Part shown: piece by piece, positions 56,184 to 64,000 of the stretch | Layout: each line of letters starts with the position of its first letter | How positions within the stretch are numbered: position 1 is the first letter of the stretch | Assembly (NCBI RefSeq): GCF_001571265.1 | Contig: NZ_BCTL01000018.1 | Coordinates: 1-64,000 of the forward strand | Direction: 5' to 3' | Source: Cedecea neteri NBRC 105707 = ATCC 33855 | GTDB taxonomy: Bacteria; Pseudomonadota; Gammaproteobacteria; Enterobacterales; Enterobacteriaceae | DNA: 64,000 bases | The notes under the pieces: model-generated | What the model was told of the DNA's origin: nothing | Databases searched by the model: none | Seen by the model: only the letters and a program-made list of their open reading frames with translations | Program-made: the position numbers and the translations under genes

Positions 56184-58688
56184 ATGTCACACATTGTGGA
56201 TCTGAATCTGGATGGCCTGACCTGCGGCCATTGTGTTAAACGCGTGAAAGAAAGCCTCGAGCAGCGTGCAGACGTTGAGCAGGCTGAAGTCACCCAAACC
56301 CACGCCCGCGTCACCGGTAGCGCTGCACCGGAAGCGTTAGTGGAAACCGTCAAGCAGGCGGGATACGGCGCAGAAGTCGCCAGCCACCCAAAGGCTGAAC
56401 CGCTGGCAGAGTCATCAACTCCGTCGGAAGCACTGACAGCGGTCGCCCCTTCGCTTCCGGCAGCGTCTACCGACGATGACAGCCAGCAGCTGTTGATCAA
56501 CGGTATGAGCTGCGCCAGCTGCGTCTCCCGGGTGCAAAATGCCTTACAGAATGTCCCGGGCGTCAGCCAGGCACGGGTTAACCTTGCGGAGCGCAGTGCG
56601 CTGATAATGGGCACCGCCTCCGCAGAATCGCTGGTCAAAGCCGTGGAAAACGCAGGCTATGGTGCCGAAGCGATTGAAGACGACCAGAAACGCCGTGAAC
56701 GTCAGCAGGAAACGGCGAACGCCGCCATGAAGCGCTTCCGCTGGCAGGCGATTGTCGCCCTTGCCGTCGGGATCCCGGTGATGGTCTGGGGCATGATCGG
56801 CGACAACATGATGGTCACCGAGAGCAACCGCTCTCTGTGGCTGACCATCGGCATTATCACCCTCGCGGTGATGGTCTTTGCCGGCGGCCATTTTTACCGT
56901 AGCGCCTGGCGCAGCCTGATGAACCGCGCGGCCACTATGGATACGCTCGTCGCCCTCGGCACCGGCGCGGCCTGGCTCTACTCCATTACCGTCAATATCT
57001 GGCCGCAGCACTTCCCGATGGAAGCCCGCCACCTCTACTACGAGGCCAGCGCGATGATCATCGGCCTGATAAATCTCGGCCATATGCTTGAGCAGCGTGC
57101 ACGTCAGCGATCCTCCAAAGCCCTTGAACGCCTGCTGGACTTAACGCCGCCGACCGCACGAGTAGTGACGGATGAAGGCGAAAAAACCTTACCGCTGGCG
57201 GAAGTCACCGCCGGAATGACGCTGCGTCTGACCACCGGCGACCGCGTGCCGGTTGACGGGGAAATCACCCAGGGTGAAGCCTGGTTCGACGAAGCAATGC
57301 TGACCGGCGAACCGGTCCCGATGCAAAAATCAAGCGGCGACGGTATTCATGCCGGCACCGTGGTGCAGGACGGCAGCGTGCGGTTCAAGGCCACCGCAAC
57401 CGGCAGCCACACTACGCTGTCCCGCATTATCCGCATGGTTCGCCAGGCGCAGAGCAGCAAGCCGGAAATCGGCCAGCTTGCCGATAAAATTTCTGCCGTA
57501 TTCGTGCCTGTGGTGGTGGCCATCGCGCTGATTAGCGCCGCTATTTGGTACTTTGTCGGCCCGGTGCCGCAAATCGTTTACACCCTGGTTATTGCCACCA
57601 CGGTGCTGATTATCGCCTGCCCTTGCGCCCTGGGCCTTGCGACGCCGATGTCGATTATTTCAGGCGTGGGCCGTGCCGCCGAGTTTGGCGTTCTGGTTCG
57701 CGATGCCGATGCCCTGCAGCGCGCCAGCACGCTGGATACCGTGGTCTTTGATAAAACGGGCACGCTGACCGAAGGCAAACCGCAGGTGGTTGCTGTAGAA
57801 ACTCGCTCCGGCGTGGATGAAGTACAGGCCATACGCCTTGCGGCCGCGCTTGAGCAGGGTTCAAGTCATCCGCTGGCTCGCGCCATTATTGAAAAAGCAG
57901 GCAGTTCGACGCTGCCGGAAGTCACCTCGTTCCGCACTCTACGCGGACTGGGCGTTAGCGGTGAAGTTGACGGGCATAAACTACTGCTGGGCAACAAAGC
58001 GCTGCTTGATGAACAGGGAGTGGATACACAGCCGCTTGTCGACAGCATTGATACGCAGGCGCGCTCAGGCGCCACGCCGGTTCTGCTGGCGGTAGACGGC
58101 CAGCTTATGGCGCTGTTAGCCATACGCGATCCGCTTCGCAGCGACAGCGTAAGCGCGCTGCAGCGCCTGCATCGCAACGGCTATCGTTTAGTGATGCTCA
58201 CCGGCGATAACGCCGTGACCGCCAACGCTATCGCCAAAGAAGTTGGCATTGACGAGGTGATTGCGGGCGTGCTGCCGGACGGCAAAGCTGACGCCATCAA
58301 ACAGCTGCAGCAGCAGGGCCGCCAGGTGGCGATGGTGGGCGACGGCATTAACGATGCTCCGGCGCTGGCTCAAGCAGAAGTGGGGATTGCGATGGGCGGC
58401 GGCAGCGACGTCGCGATTGAAACCGCAGCCATTACCCTGATGCGTCACAGCCTGGTGGGCGTTGCTGACGCGCTGGCCATTTCTAAAGCCACGCTGCGGA
58501 ACATGAAGCAAAACCTGATGGGAGCCTTCGTGTACAACTCGCTTGGCATTCCGATTGCCGCTGGCGTGCTATACCCGCTGACCGGCACGCTGCTTAACCC
58601 GGTGGTTGCCGGAGCCGCGATGGCGCTCTCTTCCATCACCGTGGTCAGCAACGCCAACCGCCTGCTGCGCTTTAAACCGAAAGACTAA
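56184..58688 (+). CDS. copA: Cu(I)-exporting P1B-type ATPase CopA
   Basis: 834-residue inner-membrane copper exporter. Two N-terminal HMA domains (CGHC near residue 14, GMSCASC near residue 110), eight TM helices, the CPC metal site in [13 protein letters not shown], the phosphorylation motif DKTGTLT, and [20 protein letters not shown]. Length equals E. coli CopA. A conserved slippery site in codons 68-70 allows a short product, CopA(Z). Regulated by CueR from the upstream dyad. Confidence 0.97.
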   Translation: MSHIVDLNLDGLTCGHCVKRVKESLEQRADVEQAEVTQTHARVTGSAAPEALVETVKQAGYGAEVASHPKAEPLAESSTPSEALTAVAPSLPAASTDDDSQQLLINGMSCASCVSRVQNALQNVPGVSQARVNLAERSALIMGTASAESLVKAVENAGYGAEAIEDDQKRRERQQETANAAMKRFRWQAIVALAVGIPVMVWGMIGDNMMVTESNRSLWLTIGIITLAVMVFAGGHFYRSAWRSLMNRAATMDTLVALGTGAAWLYSITVNIWPQHFPMEARHLYYEASAMIIGLINLGHMLEQRARQRSSKALERLLDLTPPTARVVTDEGEKTLPLAEVTAGMTLRLTTGDRVPVDGEITQGEAWFDEAMLTGEPVPMQKSSGDGIHAGTVVQDGSVRFKATATGSHTTLSRIIRMVRQAQSSKPEIGQLADKISAVFVPVVVAIALISAAIWYFVGPVPQIVYTLVIATTVLIIACPCALGLATPMSIISGVGRAAEFGVLVRDADALQRASTLDTVVFDKTGTLTEGKPQVVAVETRSGVDEVQAIRLAAALEQGSSHPLARAIIEKAGSSTLPEVTSFRTLRGLGVSGEVDGHKLLLGNKALLDEQGVDTQPLVDSIDTQARSGATPVLLAVDGQLMALLAIRDPLRSDSVSALQRLHRNGYRLVMLTGDNAVTANAIAKEVGIDEVIAGVLPDGKADAIKQLQQQGRQVAMVGDGINDAPALAQAEVGIAMGGGSDVAIETAAITLMRHSLVGVADALAISKATLRNMKQNLMGAFVYNSLGIPIAAGVLYPLTGTLLNPVVAGAAMALSSITVVSNANRLLRFKPKD
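56387..56400 (+). other. Programmed -1 frameshift site producing CopA(Z)
   Basis: C CCA AAG (56387-56393) is read in frame as CAC-CCA-AAG. A -1 slip gives CCC-AAA-GGC-TGA and ends the protein one residue later, giving a 71-residue copper chaperone with the first HMA domain. E. coli copA has the same heptamer and outcome (70 residues). The downstream stimulatory structure was not modelled. Confidence 0.85.
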
Positions 58689-58792
58689 CCTCTCTGCGGC
58701 CTGCCGTTCTCCTTTTGAGCGGAAGGCCGACTTTTTACTTTCCCCTTCCAGCCCAGGACGTTAGCATGGCTTTTTAGCCAGGGAATCGCGAT

Positions 58793-59593
58793 ATGGGTTT
58801 GTTCCAACGTCTTAGCTCACTGTTTTCCAGCCTGACAGCCTCCACTTATCCCTGGCCTGCCCTTGATATCACCCTTCCCGGCAAGCGCTATCTGCATCTC
58901 GTGGGCAGCATTCATATGGGCACGCGCGACATGGCTCCGCTTTCCTCGCGGCTGGTGAAAAAGCTGCGTGAGGCAGATGCCCTGATTGTAGAAGCGGATA
59001 TCCGCACTGGTGATTCGCCGTTCAGTGAAATCTCGGAGGACATCGAGCTTGAAGCGCGTATGGCACCGGACGATTACCAGCAGGTGCTGAGCCTTTGCGG
59101 CGAACTGGGTATCTCGCTAAGCAGCATTGAGCACCAGCCCGCCTGGCAGGTGGCGCTGATTTTACAGGCGCACCAGGCGCAGCGGCTTGGCCTTCGCCCC
59201 GATTACGGTATTGACTATCAGCTGCTGGAAGCCGCGCAGCGCTATAACGTGCCGGTTACCGAGCTTGAAGGCTCGCAAAGCCAGATAGATCTGCTGAAGG
59301 GGTTGCCTGAGGGGGGGATGCCGCTGCTGAACGACACGCTGGAGCACTGGCACACCAATGCACGCCTGCTGCAAATTATGATCGGCTGGTGGCTGGAAAC
59401 GCCGCCGCAGCAGGGCAACATTGCGCTCCCGAACACCTTTGGCGATGCGCTTTATGACGTATTAATGCACCAGCGAAACCGCCAGTGGCAGGCGTTTCTA
59501 CAGCAGCTGCCCGCCGGGCGCTACGTGGTTGCGGTTGGCGCGCTGCACCTTTACGGCGAAGGTAACCTGCCGGAAATGCTGAAAAAAGGGTAA
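58793..59593 (+). CDS. ybaP: YbaP, TraB/GumN-family protein
   Basis: 266-residue TraB/PrgY/GumN-family protein with the conserved N-terminal HLVGSIHMGTRDMAPL (the GxxH pattern) and C-terminal GRYVVAVGALHLYGEGNLP. The family resembles TIKI-type metalloproteases, but function in enterics is not established. No strong signal peptide. In E. coli the gene is likewise near copA, with ybaQ and others between, which are absent here. Confidence 0.9.
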   Translation: MGLFQRLSSLFSSLTASTYPWPALDITLPGKRYLHLVGSIHMGTRDMAPLSSRLVKKLREADALIVEADIRTGDSPFSEISEDIELEARMAPDDYQQVLSLCGELGISLSSIEHQPAWQVALILQAHQAQRLGLRPDYGIDYQLLEAAQRYNVPVTELEGSQSQIDLLKGLPEGGMPLLNDTLEHWHTNARLLQIMIGWWLETPPQQGNIALPNTFGDALYDVLMHQRNRQWQAFLQQLPAGRYVVAVGALHLYGEGNLPEMLKKG

Positions 59594-59619
59594 AAAAATG
59601 GCCAATATTTCTATTGGCC
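59592..59619 (-). terminator. Intrinsic terminator directed to the minus strand
   Basis: GGCCAATA (59600-59607) pairs with TATTGGCC (59612-59619). Read on the minus strand it is followed by ATTTTTTTACCC, a good T-tract; on the plus strand it is not. No minus-strand gene ends here; the nearest candidate transcript is ushA read-through across ybaK. Confidence 0.75.
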
Positions 59620-59801
59620 CGTCAAAGAGGAATTTCATTTATTATTCTGTTTATCCCGGCTGCCGAAGCAACCGAAGCTGAATTGTCGCTCAATGTGATG
59701 GTTTACGCCATCACTATTGTGTAGCGCTATATTACTCGTCAAGTATATCACTACGATTACTATTTTGTGCGTTTTCAAAACAACGAATAAAGAAGGAAAC
59801 C
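59620..59801. other. ybaK upstream region
   Basis: About 180 bp. A hairpin CAATGTGATGG/CCATCACTATTG (59691-59718) with one bulged base stands out. AT-rich sequence after it probably contains the ybaK promoter. AAGAAGGAAACC is the ribosome binding site. Confidence 0.45.
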
Positions 59802-60281
59802 ATGACTCCCGCGGTAAAACTCCTCGAAAAGAACAAAATCAGCTTTCAAATTCATGCCTATGAGCACGATCCGCTGGAAACCAACTTTGGCGACGAAGTG
59901 GTTCGCAAGCTGGGGCTGAACGCCGACCAGGTGTATAAAACGCTGCTGGTGGCGCTGAATGGCGACATGAAACACCTGGCCGTGGCGGTGACGCCGGTTG
60001 CCGGGCAGCTTGACCTGAAAAAGGTCGCGAAGGCGCTGGGCGTGAAGAAGGTTGAAATGGCGGACCCGATGGTCGCGCAGCGGATCACCGGCTATCTGGT
60101 CGGGGGCATCAGCCCTCTCGGGCAGAAAAAGCGCTTACCGACGGTGATTGATGCTCCGGCACAAGAGTTTGCCAGCATCTACATTTCCGGCGGCAAGCGC
60201 GGGCTGGATATCGAACTCGCGGCAAACGACCTGGCGAAGCTGCTGGATGCCAGCTTCGCCGATATCGCCCGCCGCGATTAG
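59802..60281 (+). CDS. ybaK: YbaK, Cys-tRNA(Pro) deacylase
   Basis: 159-residue trans-editing enzyme that hydrolyses Cys mischarged on tRNA-Pro. The YbaK fold block [21 protein letters not shown], with catalytic-type Lys46 region VYKTLLV, and [17 protein letters not shown] are present. The stop is 3 bp from the convergent ushA stop with no terminator between them. Confidence 0.95.
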   Translation: MTPAVKLLEKNKISFQIHAYEHDPLETNFGDEVVRKLGLNADQVYKTLLVALNGDMKHLAVAVTPVAGQLDLKKVAKALGVKKVEMADPMVAQRITGYLVGGISPLGQKKRLPTVIDAPAQEFASIYISGGKRGLDIELAANDLAKLLDASFADIARRD

Positions 60282-60284
60282 CGC

Positions 60285-61937
60285 TTAGTTCCAGCTTACC
60301 TCGCCCTTAGGTTGGTAAGCATTTACGTCCAGCGGGGAGTTCTGTTCGATGTACTGTTTCAGGACTTCCGCATCGACAAAACCGGTGTTGACATAACCCG
60401 GCTTTTTATCGATTTCCGGGTAACCGTCGCCGCCGGTGCCGTTGAAGCTCAGCGTCGCCATGCGGTAGGTTTTGGCCGGGTCAATCGGCTGGTCTTTGAT
60501 TTTCAGGTTGCTCAGCTTACCGCCGGTTGAGGTGAAGCTGACGTTAGAGAACTGCGGATAGGCGCCAGAGTCCGGCGTTTTCTGCGCCACCGCCGTCAGG
60601 TATTCCTCAACGTCTTTGCCATTCATGTCGATATAAACCACGGTGTTGCCGAACGGCTGCACCTTGAGCACGTCTTTATAGGTAATGTTCCCGGCTTCGA
60701 TGGAATCACGCACGCCGCCGCCGCTCATCACCGCAAAGTCCGAGTTGGTTCGCGCCATTTGTGCCGCCAGCAGTACGCGCGCCAGGTTAGTCTGCACAAA
60801 GCGGACTTTACTGCGATCCCCTTCCAGATGCCCGTTCACGCTGCCTACTTTCACCTTCAGCGCGGCCTGGCCTTTGTTCTGGAACGGCGTCAGCAGGGAA
60901 AGCATCTGCTGGTTTTCAGCGATTTCAGGCGTGTAGAGTACGCGCTCACTTTGCCCGTTGTCGTAGGTGATTTTCTTTTTCAGGTTGATAGGGATCAGCT
61001 GATAGTGCACCAGCTTCATCTCGCCGTTGCGGAACTCAAAATCTGCCCGCCCGACGTATTTCCCCCACTCATGCGCCTGCACAATCCAGGTGCCGTTTTG
61101 TCTGTCCGGCGCGCACGGCGTACCCGGTACATAATCCTTCTGCTTCTGGTTTTCCTGCGCCATGCAGACCGGATCCTGTGAGTGACCACCCACAATCATC
61201 GTCAGCGCCCCGGCTGGCAGGCTTCTGGCCATTTCGACATCGCCCGGTGCATTCGAGCCGTGGTTGCCATTATCGTAATGGCCCATATGGGTTGCGGCGA
61301 TGATCACGTCAGGTTTTTCAGTGCCCTGCAGTTCCTGAATCACCAGTTTGGCTTCCTCCGCAGGCTTGCGGAATTCGATGTCGGTGAAGTATTCCGGGTT
61401 ACCGATTTTTGCCGTGTCGTCGGTGGTCAGGCCGATAACCGCCACCTTGATGCCCTGAGGTTTAAAAATCGCGTAGGGCTTAAACAGGCGCTCGCCGGTG
61501 CTTTTCTGGTAAATGTTGGCGGAGAGCAGCGGGAACTTCGCCCATTTTTCCTGCTGGCGCAGGACGGAGAGCGGGTTGTCGAATTCGTGGTTGCCGACGG
61601 CCATCGCGTCATAGCCAATCAGGCTCATGCCACGGAAGTCCGGCTCGGCATCCTGAAGGTCTGATTCCGGCACGCCGGTGTTGATATCACCGCCCGACAG
61701 CAGCAGCACGCTGCCGCCCTCGGCCGCAACCTCTTTACGCACGCTGTCTACCAGCGTTTTTTGCGCCGCCAGGCCGTACTCCGAGTACTCGTTGCGCCAG
61801 AAGTGGCCATGATGATCGTTGGTATGAAGAATCGTAATTTTGTAGGTCTTGTCTTTTTCCCAGGCCAGCGCTGAAGCGCTGGTTAAACTCAATGCCACCA
61901 GCAGCGCCGTGGTTATTGTTTTAGTAGCAAAACGCAT
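60285..61937 (-). CDS. ushA: UDP-sugar hydrolase / 5'-nucleotidase UshA
   Basis: 550-residue periplasmic metallophosphoesterase that degrades UDP-glucose and nucleotides for nucleoside scavenging. Signal peptide ends near ALA-WE. Metal-binding motifs HTNDHHGHF, GGDINTG, GNHEFDNP, ATHMGHYDNG and GGHSQDPVC are visible; the C-terminal domain binds the nucleotide. The ATG at 61937 with GGAGATGGGCA upstream is chosen over a codon six residues earlier. Confidence 0.96.
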   Translation of the reverse strand: MRFATKTITTALLVALSLTSASALAWEKDKTYKITILHTNDHHGHFWRNEYSEYGLAAQKTLVDSVRKEVAAEGGSVLLLSGGDINTGVPESDLQDAEPDFRGMSLIGYDAMAVGNHEFDNPLSVLRQQEKWAKFPLLSANIYQKSTGERLFKPYAIFKPQGIKVAVIGLTTDDTAKIGNPEYFTDIEFRKPAEEAKLVIQELQGTEKPDVIIAATHMGHYDNGNHGSNAPGDVEMARSLPAGALTMIVGGHSQDPVCMAQENQKQKDYVPGTPCAPDRQNGTWIVQAHEWGKYVGRADFEFRNGEMKLVHYQLIPINLKKKITYDNGQSERVLYTPEIAENQQMLSLLTPFQNKGQAALKVKVGSVNGHLEGDRSKVRFVQTNLARVLLAAQMARTNSDFAVMSGGGVRDSIEAGNITYKDVLKVQPFGNTVVYIDMNGKDVEEYLTAVAQKTPDSGAYPQFSNVSFTSTGGKLSNLKIKDQPIDPAKTYRMATLSFNGTGGDGYPEIDKKPGYVNTGFVDAEVLKQYIEQNSPLDVNAYQPKGEVSWN

Positions 61938-62125
61938 TGCCCATCTCCATGTCAAAATGTAACTGCGCAGAAATACCAGATAGCGGCCAGGATAGACAAC
62001 TAACTTTTCCGAAATGCGACTTTCTTCAAATCCCCCGCACGAGTATGTTAGCAGGGTAAGAATTTCTTCCGGGCGATTTCCTGCGTCGCCCGCTCTAAAA
62101 ACAATAACCGTTCGTACAGGTAATT

Positions 62126-63343
62126 ATGGCAAGCTCTCAAACCCTCACGCAGCCGGGCACGCCCCCGGAGCAAAAAAAAGCGCGCACCGCATTTGGGATC
62201 CTCGGCGCTATAAGCCTTTCCCATCTGCTTAATGACATGATTCAGTCGCTGATTCTGGCTATCTATCCGCTGCTACAGGCCGAGTTCTCCCTGAGCTTTA
62301 TGCAAATCGGGATGATAACTCTGACCTTCCAGCTCTCTTCATCGCTGCTGCAGCCGCTGGTGGGCTACTACACCGACAAATACCCGATGCCATGGTCGCT
62401 GCCGATTGGCATGTGCTTTACCCTTTGCGGCCTGGTGCTGCTGGCGCTGGCGGGCAGCTTCCCGGCGGTTCTGGTAGCAGCGGCATTGGTCGGCACCGGC
62501 TCGTCGGTATTCCACCCTGAGTCCTCGCGCGTGGCGCGTATGGCGTCCGGTGGCCGGCACGGGCTGGCGCAGTCACTGTTCCAGGTGGGCGGCAACTTCG
62601 GCAGCTCTCTGGGGCCATTGCTGGCGGCAGTCATTATCGCGCCTTACGGCAAAGGTAACGTGGCGTGGTTCGTGCTGGCAGCCCTGTTGGCGATTGTGGT
62701 CCTGCTGCAAATCAGCCGCTGGTATTCCGCTCAGCACAAAATTGCGAAAAGCCGCCCTGCCGTGCCGGTGGTCAACCCGCTGCCGCGCAACAAAGTTATC
62801 CTGGCGGTCTCTGTTTTGCTGCTGCTGATCTTCTCTAAATACTTCTATATGGCGAGCATCAGCAGCTACTTCACTTTCTACCTGATGCAAAAATTCGGAT
62901 TATCGGTACAAAACGCCCAGATCCACCTGTTCGCCTTCCTGTTTGCCGTCGCGGCGGGGACGGTTATCGGCGGGCCATTAGGGGATAAAATTGGTAGAAA
63001 ATACGTGATTTGGGGCTCAATCCTCGGCGTCGCGCCATTTACCCTTGTTTTACCCTACGCGTCGCTTTACTGGACGGGCGTGCTGACGGTAATCATTGGC
63101 TTCATTTTGGCCTCCGCTTTCTCGGCCATCCTGGTGTACGCTCAGGAGCTGCTTCCTGGCCGTATCGGCATGGTTTCCGGGCTCTTTTTCGGATTTGCCT
63201 TTGGGATGGGTGGCCTGGGTGCCGCAGTGCTTGGGCTTATTGCCGACCATACCAGTATCGAATTGGTCTACAAAATATGTGCCTTCCTGCCGCTCCTCGG
63301 TATTATGACAATATTCCTCCCCGATAATCGCCACAAAGCGTAG
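62126..63343 (+). CDS. fsr: Fosmidomycin resistance MFS transporter Fsr
   Basis: 405-residue major facilitator with 12 TM segments; E. coli Fsr exports fosmidomycin and is otherwise of unknown physiological substrate. The N-terminal basic tail, GILGAISLSHLLNDMIQSL, and GGPLGDKIGRKYVIWGSI motif A are present. Divergent from ushA, as in E. coli. It is followed by a strong hairpin. Confidence 0.94.
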   Translation: MASSQTLTQPGTPPEQKKARTAFGILGAISLSHLLNDMIQSLILAIYPLLQAEFSLSFMQIGMITLTFQLSSSLLQPLVGYYTDKYPMPWSLPIGMCFTLCGLVLLALAGSFPAVLVAAALVGTGSSVFHPESSRVARMASGGRHGLAQSLFQVGGNFGSSLGPLLAAVIIAPYGKGNVAWFVLAALLAIVVLLQISRWYSAQHKIAKSRPAVPVVNPLPRNKVILAVSVLLLLIFSKYFYMASISSYFTFYLMQKFGLSVQNAQIHLFAFLFAVAAGTVIGGPLGDKIGRKYVIWGSILGVAPFTLVLPYASLYWTGVLTVIIGFILASAFSAILVYAQELLPGRIGMVSGLFFGFAFGMGGLGAAVLGLIADHTSIELVYKICAFLPLLGIMTIFLPDNRHKA

Positions 63344-63349
63344 ATTTTA

Positions 63350-63374
63350 GCGGCCAAAGTATTGCTTTGGCCGC
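63350..63374. terminator. Terminator after fsr
   Basis: GCGGCCAAAG (63350-63359) pairs with CTTTGGCCGC (63365-63374), loop TATTG, a few bases beyond the fsr stop. The T-tract is weak. Confidence 0.8.
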
Positions 63375-63560
63375 GTCCCATTGCCATACCCTTCTGGTAA
63401 CTGCCCCACATAACTGAGTTAAATGCTACTCAGAGCCTTTTTTTTATCGAAATGCGCCTTTTATTCAAAATTCAACAATTATTCATAAACGCCGATAAGG
63501 AAATTGTCATAAACTGTGTAACAGAACGTTTTGGAACATCGGCCAACCAAAGGAGACGGA

Positions 63561-64000
63561 ATGCATCACGCCACACCGCTTATCACCACCATTGTTGGTG
63601 GTCTCGTGCTCGCTTTTTTACTCGGTATGCTGGCTAACAAGCTGCGCATATCTCCGCTGGTGGGCTATTTATTAGCTGGCGTGCTGGCGGGACCTTTTAC
63701 TCCAGGTTTTGTTGCTGATACCAAACTTGCCCCTGAACTGGCGGAATTAGGCGTGATTCTGCTGATGTTCGGCGTTGGGCTGCATTTTTCATTGAAGGAT
63801 TTGATGGCGGTAAAGGCCATCGCCATCCCCGGTGCGATCGCGCAGATTGGCGTCGCGACGCTGCTGGGCATGGCGCTTTCCTGGCTGATGGGCTGGTCAT
63901 TGATGACCGGCATCGTCTTCGGGCTATGTTTGTCGACGGCAAGTACCGTCGTGCTGCTACGTGCGCTTGAAGAGAGGCAGTTAATCGATACCCAGCGAGG
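63561..64000 (+). CDS. ybaL: YbaL, KefB-like cation/proton antiporter (partial)
   Basis: The first 146 codons of a CPA2-family antiporter, cut by the right window edge. At least four TM helices and the conserved segment ELAELGVILLMFGVGLHFSLKDL; the sequence is nearly identical to E. coli YbaL. AGGAGACGGA precedes the ATG. A TrkA-N domain expected at the C-terminus lies outside the window. Position next to fsr is as in E. coli. Confidence 0.95.
   Translation, partial: MHHATPLITTIVGGLVLAFLLGMLANKLRISPLVGYLLAGVLAGPFTPGFVADTKLAPELAELGVILLMFGVGLHFSLKDLMAVKAIAIPGAIAQIGVATLLGMALSWLMGWSLMTGIVFGLCLSTASTVVLLRALEERQLIDTQR

Noticed and set aside
56184-58688. Possible frameshift damage in copA
   Set aside because: The main frame is complete (834 residues); the -1 signal is the known programmed site.

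Overview
The window is chromosomal DNA from a member of the Enterobacteriaceae close to Escherichia/Enterobacter/Cedecea. Almost every core protein matches the E. coli protein I remember nearly end to end, including small markers such as the 19-residue YpfM, and there is an ERIC repeat. The gene order is not that of E. coli, so I do not assign a genus. There are no rRNA or tRNA genes, transposases, integrases or CRISPR arrays.

Layout. (1) 182-7273: a periplasmic nitrate reductase operon without napGH (napFDABC, minus strand), transcribed away from the narQ-narP two-component pair; a NarP/NarL-type site and an FNR half-site lie in the shared upstream region. (2) 7427-23688: the block acrD-ypfM-yffB-dapE-ypfN-ypfH-tmcA-ypfJ-purC-bamC-dapA-gcvR-bcp-perM-bepA-yfgD, as in E. 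coli but without the hyf genes. (3) 23719-28653: opgB, then ahpC-ahpF preceded by an OxyR-like site and a candidate small RNA. (4) 28897-34615: cysS, ppiB-lpxH, purE-purK and selU. (5) 34605-47201: an accessory region between selU and ybbP, an interval that also varies in E. coli. It holds a drug-efflux type MFS gene, an AT-rich islet (about 36.0-39.7 kb) with a DUF4297-like nuclease plus HerA ATPase pair, two orphan small genes, a MetQ-MetN-MetI type ABC importer, a 14-TM type MFS exporter with a divergent GlxA-type AraC regulator, and a porin. (6) 47422-64000: the conserved block ybbP-ybbA-tesA-ybbO-cnoX-(inserted cfa-type gene)-qmcA-ybbJ-cueR-copA-ybaP-ybaK-ushA-fsr-ybaL, with ybaL running off the end.

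How the parts work together: Nap with NarQ/NarP is an anaerobic nitrate-sensing and nitrate-respiring unit. DapE and DapA supply the lysine/diaminopimelate pathway, and purC and purEK supply purines. AhpCF and Bcp detoxify peroxide. BamC and BepA maintain the outer membrane. CueR/CopA handle copper, and copA keeps the slippery site for the CopA(Z) chaperone. The most interesting accessory element is the two-gene nuclease-HerA cassette: a predicted anti-phage system of a recognised type, with a perfect inverted repeat at its promoter and a small uncharacterised convergent gene next to it.
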